From an uncultured Bacilli bacterium (GTDB lineage: Bacteria; Bacillota_I; Bacilli_A; RF39; UBA660): a stretch of DNA of 56,488 nucleotides. The stretch spans positions 1 to 56,488 of the forward strand of contig CAKOKQ010000011.1 of NCBI GenBank assembly GCA_934095825.1, in the 5' to 3' direction. The position numbers and the translations under genes are program-made. Shown piece by piece: positions 11,201 to 21,351 of this stretch. The notes below the pieces were generated by a model. It was not told where the DNA came from. It did no database searches and saw only the letters and a program-made list of their open reading frames with translations. Each line of letters opens with the position of its first letter. The stretch's first letter is position 1.

Positions 11201-11865
11201 CTAAATTAGATGATCGCCTGCCGATACTTAAAATAGCTGATTTTAACTATACTAGAACAAATGATATTGTTATGAAGCTAAATAATAAAGTTAATCTAAA
11301 TAATTATATTGAACCTGTAGGAAGATTAGATAATAGTAAAATTACTATTTCAGATAATGATATCATTAAATACGATGAAACTACTAAGATGATAACGGCA
11401 TTAAAAGAAGGAACAACTACTATCAATGTTTTAACTAACACCGATGGTTATGAAGGCAAAATCAAAGTTACTGTTAATTCTAATTTAGAAATAGATGAAG
11501 ATAATAAAAAAGTTTTCTTAAGTAGTTCAATTAATTTCAAAGATTATTACCAAAAATTAAATTCTACTATTAAAGTTTATAACAATAATAATGAAGAAAT
11601 AGCGGATAATGACTATATTGCTACTGGTTTTAAAACCCAAATTTATGAAAATGACAAATTAATTAAAGAATATGTCAATGTTTTATATGGTGATGTTAAT
11701 GGCGATGCCAAAGTCGATATTTCTGATGTTGCTAAGATATATGCTATCGTTATGGAAACAAAGTCTTATGATAATCTAATTACCTTAGCAGGTGATAATA
11801 ATAACGATAATACTATTGACATTTCCGATGTTGCTTTAGTATATAGTAAAATAATGAATGGATAG
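8221..11865 (+). CDS. Secreted papain-type cysteine protease with Big2 and dockerin domains
   Basis: 1214-residue exported protein. A signal/anchor helix covers residues 8-25. A C1A peptidase domain spans about 120-390: catalytic Cys156 in GSEGLCWAYA, His329 in GHALHVIGW and Asn376 in LKNSWG. A lectin-like beta region follows, then a GLUG-like segment from about residue 635 (YLNGQNHKILG) and a Big2-like domain near 1060-1090 (ALKEGTTTINV). At the C-terminus is a dockerin with two calcium loops, DVNGDAKVDISD and DNNNDNTIDISD. GTG start. The next gene, 6 nt downstream, encodes a cohesin-like wall protein, so the protease is probably displayed by cohesin-dockerin docking. Confidence 0.88.
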   Translation: MKIKKSGKIVIALSLIVTLIIGINFTKSKKEIYQGIDEVLQSEAYSYLSPKIIEYIKDYYEDTGTVLLTEKNKQDNVPYLNPEFIKYLESDNQEKYSVIPSNSITDFKYDEKSAISSQVDADDNKTEKLPAKFDLRNVDGKNYVTSIKDQGSEGLCWAYAINSYLESILLIKEGKTYDFSEHQLGYATASDGIIEDKKIFNGNGTLFWGNNFEESLNTLLNGFGFVDQKWDDSHQEAIASKSKLDPNDVYNFDNSLYQVDETVEFPVLDFNTATDLEKQTYLDGVKRYIKEGGAWISLNRSPGSSCGINTDNGYFYLDNGKCGDNELGHALHVIGWDDDYTYNLCANDDKTKYSIDISNCSKENLISGKGVWILKNSWGENKDYTYVYAAYESKGVNISSIKSLSKKNWDNFYNYSNIDSLTSKYRNMDYSFKEKVVKVKVRLSHDNTEYKVYLTNNKEAVIDENAILIDTIKTDFGGYYSVDLKDKDIVIDANKYKVMISYDYYNAFTKKTESRLFFEESSFYTTNIDENIKGYGEALDYEPILENNYNFVIKYYIRNIPNNSLVNFILKDESGNEVNYNYTIKNNGVFANRVYADLKISKDLPKGTYIVEALYNDKVIAQSKLKVDKDFIETLGDGSYENPWQIGTPAQLNLIRQKPSDAYVITNDIDLTYDTTNKDGAFYNDGYGWEPIDFFTGYLNGQNHKILGMNITSDYKIIDGLEYGYRDAGLFSIIQGGKCKFGSCGIYNLKMADVNINGTFYYAGALASQFLDSDGGEYHDINDTQINNIAVLSGSITNKYYDSYIDIGGITGGIIGSITIHSDSAEAGPLLFATKLYNLFNGATISGKYITGGVIGQIYKYASGDYGYFELENVQNVGNVYDNIIAGGIIGDYGIYDKDNKANISQENTFTNIINSGKIIGNGCANNYYCITGSDGPNIGGLNRMVNLYGIADNNYKINDSVMVEENNVKNYTAVEMKNKDLYSNWENFDTYWTKLDDRLPILKIADFNYTRTNDIVMKLNNKVNLNNYIEPVGRLDNSKITISDNDIIKYDETTKMITALKEGTTTINVLTNTDGYEGKIKVTVNSNLEIDEDNKKVFLSSSINFKDYYQKLNSTIKVYNNNNEEIADNDYIATGFKTQIYENDKLIKEYVNVLYGDVNGDAKVDISDVAKIYAIVMETKSYDNLITLAGDNNNDNTIDISDVALVYSKIMNG

Positions 11866-11871
11866 GGAAAA

Positions 11872-12483
11872 ATGAAAATGAAAAAAATAAATTTATTAAT
11901 AATTACTTTGATAATGACTTTAGGAGTAAAAGTTAATGCTTTAAGTGCTACTTCAACTATTGAATGTGATGCTAAAAAGATAAGTGTATCTGATAATTTA
12001 ACTTGTACTATGAAAACCAAGATTGCCAGTGGAACTTTGTATGCTACTTCTGCTGATATTAAAGTTAATACTAATACCGAAATAGTCAGTACTAAGTGTG
12101 ATACTTCTTGGCAAGGTGGCGTTACTAATAATAAAATAGGTGTTTATACAGCAAATGCTATTCAAAATAAAACGGTAGATATTTGTACAATAACAATTAA
12201 AAGCAAAAATACTACAAATAAAGAAAATGTTGGTTTTACTTTAGAAAATGTTAAATATACTGATGAAAGTTATAACACGGTAAATGATACTAATACTTTA
12301 AAAGTTGATGTGCCAGTTACTGTAACTACTAGCAATAAAACTGAAAGTGAAGGTAAAGATAATACAATCAAAAATCCTGAAACGGGAGCTTTCTTACCAG
12401 TGTTTATTATTATTTTAGTAGGAGCCCTTGCCTTTGTAACTTATAATTTTACGGCCAAAAAAAATAAATTTTATAAGATATAG
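11872..12483 (+). CDS. Cohesin-like cell-wall-anchored protein (NPETG sorting signal)
   Basis: 203 residues: signal peptide to about residue 24, one beta-sandwich domain of about 130 residues with cohesin-like features (SVSDNLTCTMK, SWQGG, a KNVGFTL-type strand pattern), and a sorting signal NPETGAFLP followed by a hydrophobic helix and a Lys-rich tail. It overlaps nothing and starts 6 nt after the dockerin protease. Cohesins are known to bind dockerins, and sortases to attach LPXTG-like proteins to peptidoglycan. That this pair bind each other is inferred from adjacency. The cohesin call itself rests on pattern, not alignment. Confidence 0.7.
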   Translation: MKMKKINLLIITLIMTLGVKVNALSATSTIECDAKKISVSDNLTCTMKTKIASGTLYATSADIKVNTNTEIVSTKCDTSWQGGVTNNKIGVYTANAIQNKTVDICTITIKSKNTTNKENVGFTLENVKYTDESYNTVNDTNTLKVDVPVTVTTSNKTESEGKDNTIKNPETGAFLPVFIIILVGALAFVTYNFTAKKNKFYKI

Positions 12484-12520
12484 ATTGGCATTGGATAACC
12501 AATAAAACATAAATGTTTTT

Positions 12521-12551
12521 AAGTACAAAGTTCGTTCTTTGTACTTTTTTA
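12521..12551 (+). terminator. Intrinsic terminator after the protease/cohesin operon
   Basis: Perfect 10-bp stem AAGTACAAAG / CTTTGTACTT with loop TTCGTT and a T run. Confidence 0.9.
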
Positions 12552-12575
12552 TAAGTATAAAAAGTGATAAAATAA

Positions 12576-14603
<2,028 letters not shown>

Positions 14604-14643
14604 AAATATATAGTATAATCAATTTACAGAAAGAGGTGTAATT

Positions 14644-15129
14644 TTGAAAAAATTTATTCGTAATAATAAAGCAATTTGTTTTATGGTTTTAATAATTATC
14701 GCTTGTATTGGTATCAGCGTTGCCTTATTACTTAAGTACTTTTACTTTGGAAATGGGGGGTCTAAATATGGTGATCGCTTAGATGGGATTGAGGCCGTAG
14801 AGATTAACGATACTAAAAAAGAAAGTCTTATAAATAGCATTAAAGAAGGTAAAAATGTCTATGATGCTAAAGTCGAAGTAAGTGGTAAAATCATTTATAT
14901 TCGTATTGTTTTTAAAGCTGGGGCTGATCTTACTACATCAAAGGCGGTAGCGGCTAAAACTTTAGAACAATTTAGTAATGATGAAAAAGCCTTTTATGAC
15001 ATTCATTTTACCTTGGTAAGTGATAAAAATGAATCTAGTGATGGCTTTACTATCATGGGTTCTAAAAATGTTAATGGTACAAACTTAATCTGGAATAATA
15101 ATAATCCAGTAAGTGATGATGGTGAATAG
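14644..15129 (+). CDS. Membrane-anchored protein of unknown function
   Basis: 161 residues with one N-terminal transmembrane helix (about 10-31) and an extracellular domain of mixed alpha/beta character (KVEVSGKIIYIRIVFK). I do not recognise a family. It starts with TTG after AAAGAGGTG and its stop is directly followed by the ATG of the GGDEF-type sensor at 15131, so the two are probably co-translated. LigA, this gene, the sensor and the YihY-like gene form a tight run. Confidence 0.7.
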   Translation: MKKFIRNNKAICFMVLIIIACIGISVALLLKYFYFGNGGSKYGDRLDGIEAVEINDTKKESLINSIKEGKNVYDAKVEVSGKIIYIRIVFKAGADLTTSKAVAAKTLEQFSNDEKAFYDIHFTLVSDKNESSDGFTIMGSKNVNGTNLIWNNNNPVSDDGE

Positions 15130-15130
15130 T

Positions 15131-17152
15131 ATGACCAAAAAAGTAAGACTGATTTTTGCGTCCTTCTTAGGTATTATCATTATAACAATCGTATCTTTAG
15201 TGGTCGTCCATATCTTAAATGATGAAAATAAACTGACAGTTGAAGAAAATAAATGGATAAATAATAATTTATCGACCGTTTTAAATGTTAATGTTATTAA
15301 TGATTTAGATATCTTTGGTAATGGTGGGACTGGTATCTTTTATGACTTTTTAAATGATTTGGGTAAAGAATATAATCTTAAAATCAACCCTGTAACTTAT
15401 ACGAGTAAAGATGAAAGTGCTACTAGTGGATTTATTACCACTAATACTAAAAACGATAAATTTGTGGAATTTTATGCTGATAACTACGCATTAATTAAAA
15501 AAGATTATGTATATTATAACAACTTAGAAGCTATTAAAAATATTAAAGTTGGAGTCTTAAAAAAAGACCTTGATTATATCAAGAGCTATTTTAAGGAAGA
15601 TAGTAATATAGAATTTAAAGAATATGATACTTATGAAGCTTTAAAAGAAGCCTTCAAAAAAGACTTAGAATACATTATTGTACCTAAATACGAATTTGCC
15701 GCGGAAACCTTAGAAAATAACTATAGTATTGTTTATGAATTTAGTGATATTAAAAAATATTATGGTTACTATATGTTAGATGATAATTTTAGTAGTATTA
15801 TTAAGAAATATTATAGTAAATGGCAAAATAAAAAATATAAAAATGCCTTTAATACTAATTTAAAAAATACTATTGTTAAGAGTATTAAATTAAGTGAAGT
15901 TGAGCAAAAAGAAATTAAATCTCGTATTTATAACTATGGTTTTGTTAATAATAACCCTTATGAAATTATTTTAGGGGGTAACTATGGTGGTATTGTTTCT
16001 ATTTATTTAAAAAACTTTAGTGAAATGGCGGGTGTTGATTTTAAATATATTAAATATCGTACCTATAAACAATTAACAAATGCTATTAATAATAATTCAA
16101 TAGATTTATACTTTAATTATTATAACTTAACTAATAATTATGAAACTATTACTACTAATATGGATATTAAATATTATGTTATAGCTAGTCGTAAAAATAA
16201 CTTGGTTGTTAATTCTTTAAATTCTTTACAAAATAAGACTGTTTATGTTATGCAAGATAGTATTATTTATGAGAATTTAAAAAATATCAATGGGATTGAC
16301 TTAAAGACTTATAAAAAGACTAGTGAGTTAAAAACATTGGCTAAGAATGACATTATTGCGGTTGTTGACTATGATACTTATTTAGATGTAGCTAGTACCA
16401 CTTTAAAAGATTATAGTCCAAGATATACTGGAAGTCTTAATACTCCATATACTTTTAAACTAAGAGAAAATAATGCCTTTACAAAATTATTTAAAGCTTA
16501 TATTACTTTAAGTGATGCAAGTATTATAAGAATTGATGGCTTAAATAGTTATAAGACAACCTTAGATAGTGGGACTATCTTAGGAACTATTGCTAAATAT
16601 ATTTTATATTTTTTAATAACTTTTGTAATTTTAATCTATGTCTTATTTAAAAGAGCAAGAAAGATTAAAATATCGAAAAAAATTAAAAAAGAAGAAAAAA
16701 TCAGATATATTGACCAATTAACTTCGTTAAAGAATCGTAATTATTTAATGGAAAATGCCTCATCTTGGAATAAAAATACTATTTATCCGCAAGCCATGGT
16801 GGTTGTCGATTTAAATCGTATTCAAGAAATTAATGATACCCTAGGTTATGAAAAGGGGGATGCCCAAATTAAAGCGGCGGCCAATATCTTAATTAGAACT
16901 CAACTAGATAATAGTGATATTGTTCGTACTGATGGAACCGAATTCTTAATCTACTTAGTTGGTTATGATGAAAGACAAGTTGTTAGTTACATAAAGAAAT
17001 TAACCAAAGAATTAAAAAATATGCCATATGATTTTGGGGCATCTATTGGTCATAGTATGATTGATAGTGATAAAAAATTAGTTGAAGACGCTTTAAACGA
17101 AGCTGTTGAAGATATGAAAATCAAAAAGCAAGAAAATAGTCTTAAGGAGTAG
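15131..17152 (+). CDS. Substrate-binding-like sensor with a degenerate GGDEF domain
   Basis: 673 residues: N-terminal membrane helix (about 7-28), two regions resembling periplasmic-type solute-binding domains (about 40-250 and 265-470), a second membrane helix (about 483-505), then a cytoplasmic GGDEF-family domain beginning DQLTSLKNRNYL. The active-site loop reads RTDGTEF near residue 600 instead of R-x-GGDEF, so diguanylate cyclase activity is doubtful; it may bind nucleotide as a sensor. The ATG at 15131 follows GGTG. An in-frame ATG at 15113 lies within the upstream gene and is less likely. Confidence 0.8.
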   Translation: MTKKVRLIFASFLGIIIITIVSLVVVHILNDENKLTVEENKWINNNLSTVLNVNVINDLDIFGNGGTGIFYDFLNDLGKEYNLKINPVTYTSKDESATSGFITTNTKNDKFVEFYADNYALIKKDYVYYNNLEAIKNIKVGVLKKDLDYIKSYFKEDSNIEFKEYDTYEALKEAFKKDLEYIIVPKYEFAAETLENNYSIVYEFSDIKKYYGYYMLDDNFSSIIKKYYSKWQNKKYKNAFNTNLKNTIVKSIKLSEVEQKEIKSRIYNYGFVNNNPYEIILGGNYGGIVSIYLKNFSEMAGVDFKYIKYRTYKQLTNAINNNSIDLYFNYYNLTNNYETITTNMDIKYYVIASRKNNLVVNSLNSLQNKTVYVMQDSIIYENLKNINGIDLKTYKKTSELKTLAKNDIIAVVDYDTYLDVASTTLKDYSPRYTGSLNTPYTFKLRENNAFTKLFKAYITLSDASIIRIDGLNSYKTTLDSGTILGTIAKYILYFLITFVILIYVLFKRARKIKISKKIKKEEKIRYIDQLTSLKNRNYLMENASSWNKNTIYPQAMVVVDLNRIQEINDTLGYEKGDAQIKAAANILIRTQLDNSDIVRTDGTEFLIYLVGYDERQVVSYIKKLTKELKNMPYDFGASIGHSMIDSDKKLVEDALNEAVEDMKIKKQENSLKE

Positions 17153-17154
17153 CA

Positions 17155-17970
17155 ATGAAAGTAAAAGAGTTTATTAAAAACTTTTGGGAAGTGCTTAATA
17201 GAAGAGAAATGCTAATTCTGCCGGGGCATCTTGCTTTTTCTTTTATCCTTTCTATTGTTCCTATCTTAACCTTAATTGGCTATGGGGCTGCTGGTTTAAA
17301 TCTATCAATCGGTTTTATTGAAGAATTTATCACTAAAGCTTTTGGGAGTACTATTAGTCAAATGATTATTCCTATTGTTTCGGTAAGTGGGCTGTCATTT
17401 TCTTTCTTTGTAACCTTATTTATCGGCTTTTTTACCGCATCCAGTGGCGCATCAGCCATTATCATAACATCTAATATGATTTATGGTATTGAAGATAAGG
17501 GTTATATTTATCGTAAAATTAAAGCCCTAGTTATGACCGTCTTTATTGTCTTCTTGTTTCTATTTATCTTAATATTCCCCTTATTCGGTAATAAGATAGT
17601 TGAACTAGTAACCTATGTTAACTTAAATGCTAAAGTTACGGAAGAACTAAAAAAAATATTTGATTTTTTACAAGGTCCTTTTGCTCTTTTTATCATATTT
17701 TTATTTATTAAGATAATTTATGCTATGGCTCCCGATGTTAGAATACCATCTAAAAATGTTAATTATGGGGCAATTTTCACATCTATTGGATGGTTAGTTG
17801 TAACTTGGATTTATTCATTTTATATCAATCATTATGCTCATTATTCTGTTTTTTATGGAGGTCTTGCTAACTTAGTAATTCTCTTGTTATGGTTTTACTT
17901 GTTAGCTAATATCTTTGTGATCGGAATGGCTCTAAATTACCGGAAAAGTGAAATAAAAAAAATTAAATAA
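17155..17970 (+). CDS. YihY/BrkB-family inner membrane protein
   Basis: 271-residue polytopic membrane protein with about six helices, the LPGHLAFSFILSIVP-type N-terminal motif and the C-terminal FYGGLANLVILLLWFY motif typical of the YihY family. The family's molecular role is not settled. It begins 2 nt after the sensor gene, closes the run that starts with ligA and is followed by a strong terminator. Confidence 0.88.
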   Translation: MKVKEFIKNFWEVLNRREMLILPGHLAFSFILSIVPILTLIGYGAAGLNLSIGFIEEFITKAFGSTISQMIIPIVSVSGLSFSFFVTLFIGFFTASSGASAIIITSNMIYGIEDKGYIYRKIKALVMTVFIVFLFLFILIFPLFGNKIVELVTYVNLNAKVTEELKKIFDFLQGPFALFIIFLFIKIIYAMAPDVRIPSKNVNYGAIFTSIGWLVVTWIYSFYINHYAHYSVFYGGLANLVILLLWFYLLANIFVIGMALNYRKSEIKKIK

Positions 17971-17974
17971 TTAT

Positions 17975-18007
17975 AACTACTTATTGTTCTTGATAAGTAG
18001 TTTTTTT
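17975..18007 (+). terminator. Intrinsic terminator
   Basis: Perfect 10-bp stem AACTACTTAT / ATAAGTAGTT, 8-nt loop, then T7. Confidence 0.9.
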
Positions 18008-18051
18008 GCTATAATAATCTTAATGATATCTTAGAAGAGAGTGTGTAGTTT

Positions 18052-19278
18052 ATGAATGATAATATTTTAAAAATTAAAGATAAGGCTATTTATACTTTGG
18101 AAGAGAAGGTTAATGCCAGTGATTACTTATTATGTCTTAAGTATTTTCCAAAAGTATATTGGCTAAATGTTTTAATAAATTCTATTTTTCTTATTTTAGT
18201 AAGTATTTTATTAGGTACTTATTATCATAGTCTTTTTGACTTTTTAATTTTTCTAGTAATTTTTGAAATTATTAATTTAATAAGTTTAACTATTAACTAT
18301 GATAAAGTAATGACAAAAAAATTTAGAAAATATAATGAAGAAGGTAAGATTTCTAATAGGTATGATTTTTATATTGATTATTTAATTGCTAGTAGTAATT
18401 TACAAGCTAAAAAAGTATTTTATAAAGATATAGTTAAATTTATTGAAACAGAAGACAAATTTTACTTAGAAATTAGAAGTAATAAAGGGTTTATCATTTT
18501 AAAAAAAGAAAGTATTTCTGATGAATTAAACAAGTTTATTAAAGATAAGTTTACTGGTCTTCCTTTTAAAAAAGAATTTGATTTAATAAATAGATATAAT
18601 AAAAAAGAGCAAAAGATAATGGATATCTTATTTTGTTTAAGTATATTAAGTATTTTTGTAGCCTTTTATCTAGTTATTCATCTAACTAGTAAGTTTCCAA
18701 GTAATGGCTTTTTTAATACTAAGTATTTCTGTGTGGCTTGGTGTTTCTTGCCGATTCCCATTATTTCCCTTATTTTAAGTTTTGTTTGGGAGAAAAGATG
18801 TAATAATCATAAAAATTTAGTAATTAGTTTTCTTGCTATTTTTCTTCTTGGTTTTTTAGGTTCATTTTCATTAACCATAAATGATGAAGATATTTATAAA
18901 TTTAATAATGTTATTGGCTTTACTATTCCAAGTAGTAAGTATATAAGTAGTAGTTATTCGGCAGTTGAAAAGAATAAGAGTGATGTTACTCATATTATTA
19001 TTAATTATAAAGGTAATGATGACGGGGCAATCCTTAAGGAAATTGAAAATAATCCGAATTGGACAAATGATATTGAAATAATTAACCAAATGAAGTCAAT
19101 ATTACCTCTAAATTCTTTCATTATTAGTGGTGATTATTATCTCATTTTTAATGAAACAACTTCAGAATATAATAAGTTACCTGATAATTCAGGAAAATAT
19201 ACTATTGTTGCTGTTAAATATAGCGAAATAAATAAAACCTTAGAATTAAATAAATATACGATTAATTATGAAAAGTAG
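18052..19278 (+). CDS. Membrane protein with YcxB-like domain
   Basis: 408 residues. Helices at about 38-60, 63-82, 190-212, 223-244 and 253-275. Between the second and third helix lies a stretch (VFYKDIVKFIETEDKFYLEI...ILKKESI) of the pattern seen in YcxB-like C-terminal domains. The extracellular C-terminal 130 residues have no recognisable motif. Own start signal (GAGAGTGTG) after the preceding terminator. No function assigned. Confidence 0.6.
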   Translation: MNDNILKIKDKAIYTLEEKVNASDYLLCLKYFPKVYWLNVLINSIFLILVSILLGTYYHSLFDFLIFLVIFEIINLISLTINYDKVMTKKFRKYNEEGKISNRYDFYIDYLIASSNLQAKKVFYKDIVKFIETEDKFYLEIRSNKGFIILKKESISDELNKFIKDKFTGLPFKKEFDLINRYNKKEQKIMDILFCLSILSIFVAFYLVIHLTSKFPSNGFFNTKYFCVAWCFLPIPIISLILSFVWEKRCNNHKNLVISFLAIFLLGFLGSFSLTINDEDIYKFNNVIGFTIPSSKYISSSYSAVEKNKSDVTHIIINYKGNDDGAILKEIENNPNWTNDIEIINQMKSILPLNSFIISGDYYLIFNETTSEYNKLPDNSGKYTIVAVKYSEINKTLELNKYTINYEK

Positions 19279-19385
19279 AATGTAGTATTAATATAACTAA
19301 TACCCCTTATTTTTAGAAATATATGTCAAAAAAGTGTCAAATTTATAAAAAGTTTGGCATTTTTTGGCGTTTTTTTTAAATTTTT

Positions 19386-19499
19386 GAAGGAAATTTGGCT
19401 TCACTTACCAATATATATAATTAGGAAGGTAAATAATAACCTTCTAAAAAAGGAGGTGACAGGTTATGAAAATTATTTACAACAGGAGGGAGTTTAGAC
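19386..19499 (+). promoter_or_regulatory. Conserved upstream region of Rpn-family genes (copy A)
   Basis: The same block precedes all three full-length rpn-like genes here: GAAGGAAATT, then TTACCAATATATATAATT, then a hairpin (arms GGAAGGT/ACCTTCT in this copy, AGAAGGAT/ATCCTTCT in the copy at 26625-26650) and a very strong ribosome site AAAGGAGGTGA that drives a short leader ORF rather than the nuclease itself. The hairpin arms differ between copies but stay paired. It probably holds promoter and 5' UTR and may be the unit that travels with the gene. Confidence 0.6.
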
Positions 19500-19543
19500 A
19501 TGCTAGAAAAACAGAAAATCATAAAAATGTGGCATTACAATAA
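19466..19543 (+). CDS. Leader ORF overlapping the Rpn-family gene (copy A)
   Basis: 25 codons, starting 6 nt after AGGAGGTGA, the best ribosome site of the region, and overlapping the first 44 nt of the nuclease gene in another frame. Equivalent ORFs of 29 and 26 codons precede the other two copies with overlaps of 44 and 41 nt and the same relative frame. It may couple or limit translation of the nuclease. The peptides share little beyond a basic character. Confidence 0.5.
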   Translation: MKIIYNRREFRHARKTENHKNVALQ

Positions 19544-20522
19544 AGAACATAATATTACGGGCTTTAGTTTTCCACTTGCTTGGGATGTTATGTTTAACCA
19601 GATGTTCATTTCCAGTGATACTATGCCTTTAATAGAGTATATAGTTTCTACTATAGAAGATACAACTAAGCAAAATTTTAAAGCCAAAGTTAAATTACTG
19701 CCCAAAGACTTACCACAACATTCAATAATTGATACCAATAGTAAAAGTGATTTACTAATTTCTTATCTTAATGGAAAAAAAGAAACTAAATGTATTTTAG
19801 AAATGAATTCATCACATATTATGGTCATGAGAAATGCCTTTTATGCTTATAAAATTGCAAGTGGCGGTTTGAAAATAAAAAGTGGAGCATATAAAAAAAT
19901 ATTCGACACTATCGTAGTAAATTTTAATTCCTATCATCATAAATCGGAACGATTAGTTGAAATTGGAATATTTCAAACTGATTTTGGTAAAATTATTGAA
20001 GATAGCATTAAAATTATTAATGTTAATATAGATAAAGCTTTAAATAAGCGGTATACTTATCTTAATGAACAGGAAGAGAAAATGGCAAGAATATGTAGGA
20101 TTTTAACTACATGTGATATTAAAGTATTAGAAAGAGAGTTAAATGAAATTATGAGTAAAGAAGAAACTAAAAAGATTGTAGCAAGAGCCAAAGAATTATC
20201 AAGTGATGATGAATACATTAGACTGTTTGAAAATGGTGAAGAAGATAACTATAAAGAGCTAATTCGTAATACGGAACTTGCAGAAGCTAGGGAAGAAGCT
20301 GAAGAGCGTGGTCTTGAAATAGGAATTAAAAAAGGAATTAAACAGGGAATCAAACAAGGAATAGAAGAAGGAATGGAAAAGGGAATCGAAAAAGGAATAA
20401 TTCAAGGTTCGAAGGCTGCAACCATAGATTTAACTAAAAATGCTATAAATATTGGTTTAGATGCAAAAACAATATCTAAATTAACTGGCTTATCAATTAA
20501 AGAAATAGAAAGCTTAAAATAA
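19500..20522 (+). CDS. Rpn-family PD-(D/E)XK nuclease (transposase-like), copy A
   Basis: 340 residues. The N-terminal part resembles the PD-(D/E)XK nuclease family transposase domain: AWDVMFNQMF, the acidic site SKSDLLISY and CILEMNSSH forming a D...ExN core. The C-terminal part has the conserved EEDNYKELIRNTELAEAREEA block, then a run of GI[KE][KQ]G repeats of variable length and an LTGLSIKEIESLK tail. Rpn proteins are known as DNA endonucleases that promote recombination. Ribosome site AACAGGAGGG lies within the leader ORF. Related copies are at 25588-26559 and 30183-31109. Confidence 0.85.
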   Translation: MLEKQKIIKMWHYNKEHNITGFSFPLAWDVMFNQMFISSDTMPLIEYIVSTIEDTTKQNFKAKVKLLPKDLPQHSIIDTNSKSDLLISYLNGKKETKCILEMNSSHIMVMRNAFYAYKIASGGLKIKSGAYKKIFDTIVVNFNSYHHKSERLVEIGIFQTDFGKIIEDSIKIINVNIDKALNKRYTYLNEQEEKMARICRILTTCDIKVLERELNEIMSKEETKKIVARAKELSSDDEYIRLFENGEEDNYKELIRNTELAEAREEAEERGLEIGIKKGIKQGIKQGIEEGMEKGIEKGIIQGSKAATIDLTKNAINIGLDAKTISKLTGLSIKEIESLK

Positions 20523-20566
20523 TGCACAGAAACTAAAATATGTTTATATTAATTAAGCAAGATCGT

Positions 20567-20870
20567 TAAAAGAGGGTTAAATGAGATTATGAGTAAAGAA
20601 GAAACTGAAAAGATTGTGGCAAAAGCCAAAGAATTATCAAGTGAATATATTAGAATGTTTGAAAATAGTGAAGAAGATAACTATAAGGAATTAATTCGTA
20701 ATACAAAACTTGCAGAAGCTAGAAAATAAGCTTATGAGCACTGTCTTGAAAAGGGTTTTAAGGCTGCAACCATAGATTTAACTAAAAATGCTATAAATGT
20801 TGGTTTAGATGCAAAAACAATATCTAAATTAACTGGCTTATCAATTAAAGAAATAGAAAGCTTAAAATAA
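20567..20870 (+). pseudogene. Duplicated C-terminal fragment of the Rpn-family gene
   Basis: Begins with homology to the MSKEE(T/K)...KELSS block of the gene just upstream and runs to the same LTGLSIKEIESLK ending. It has lost the nuclease domain and the GI-repeat run, and an in-frame TAA follows NTKLAEARK. The last 100 or so bases are nearly identical to copy A, so the duplication is recent. Confidence 0.8.
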
Positions 20871-20878
20871 AAAAATAG

Positions 20879-20911
20879 GAGTTTAGACTTAATCAATCTA
20901 GACTTCTTTTT
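20879..20911 (+). terminator. Probable intrinsic terminator before the DGR genes
   Basis: AGTTTAGA / TCTAGACT stem with one G-U pair and a T-rich tail. Confidence 0.55.
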
Positions 20912-20994
20912 AATATCGATAATAATAAAAAAAACTTCCAATCTGATAAAAATCTGGTACAATGATATTATGAGTATAATTGACAACCAAAATA

Positions 20995-21351
20995 ATGGAA
21001 AATAAATTTAGATTATTGTCCCAAACCGAGAGAGCATTAGCCTATCTAAATCGGCTTTTACCAAATGTTCCTAAGAAAGCTTCCAATCTCAAAAGACATA
21101 TTGAAGAATGCCAATATGATATGATGGAAAATATCTTTGCCTACAATTTGCAAAGGACGAATCGTGTTAAAGAAAAACATCTCTATGATTACATAGTAAA
21201 GTTATCCATGTATGATTACTATGCAAGAGAATTGTATCATAAAAAATATATCAGTTCTCATCAATTAGAATGTTTATCAAATATAATAATAGAAGCGAGA
21301 AAGATAGCTTATGGCATCATCAGAAGTTCTGAATCTAAAGAACAAAACTAA
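20995..21351 (+). CDS. avd: Avd-like accessory protein of a diversity-generating retroelement
   Basis: 118 residues, basic, wholly helical, in the size range of DGR Avd proteins, which form four-helix pentamers that bind RT and template RNA. Patterns such as LKRHIEECQYDMMENIFAYN and IRSSE fit the four-helix-bundle family. It lies directly before, and overlaps by 41 nt, an RT with the DGR signature. Start uncertain: ATG 20995 has no clear ribosome site, a TTG lies in frame at 20980, and an 11-codon ORF (20970-21005) overlaps it after a TACAAT box, allowing leaderless coupling. Identification rests on context and size. Confidence 0.75.
   Translation: MENKFRLLSQTERALAYLNRLLPNVPKKASNLKRHIEECQYDMMENIFAYNLQRTNRVKEKHLYDYIVKLSMYDYYARELYHKKYISSHQLECLSNIIIEARKIAYGIIRSSESKEQN

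Noticed and set aside
15113..15130. Earlier start of the GGDEF-type sensor
   Set aside because: It would lie within the upstream gene; ATG 15131 has the better spaced GGTG.
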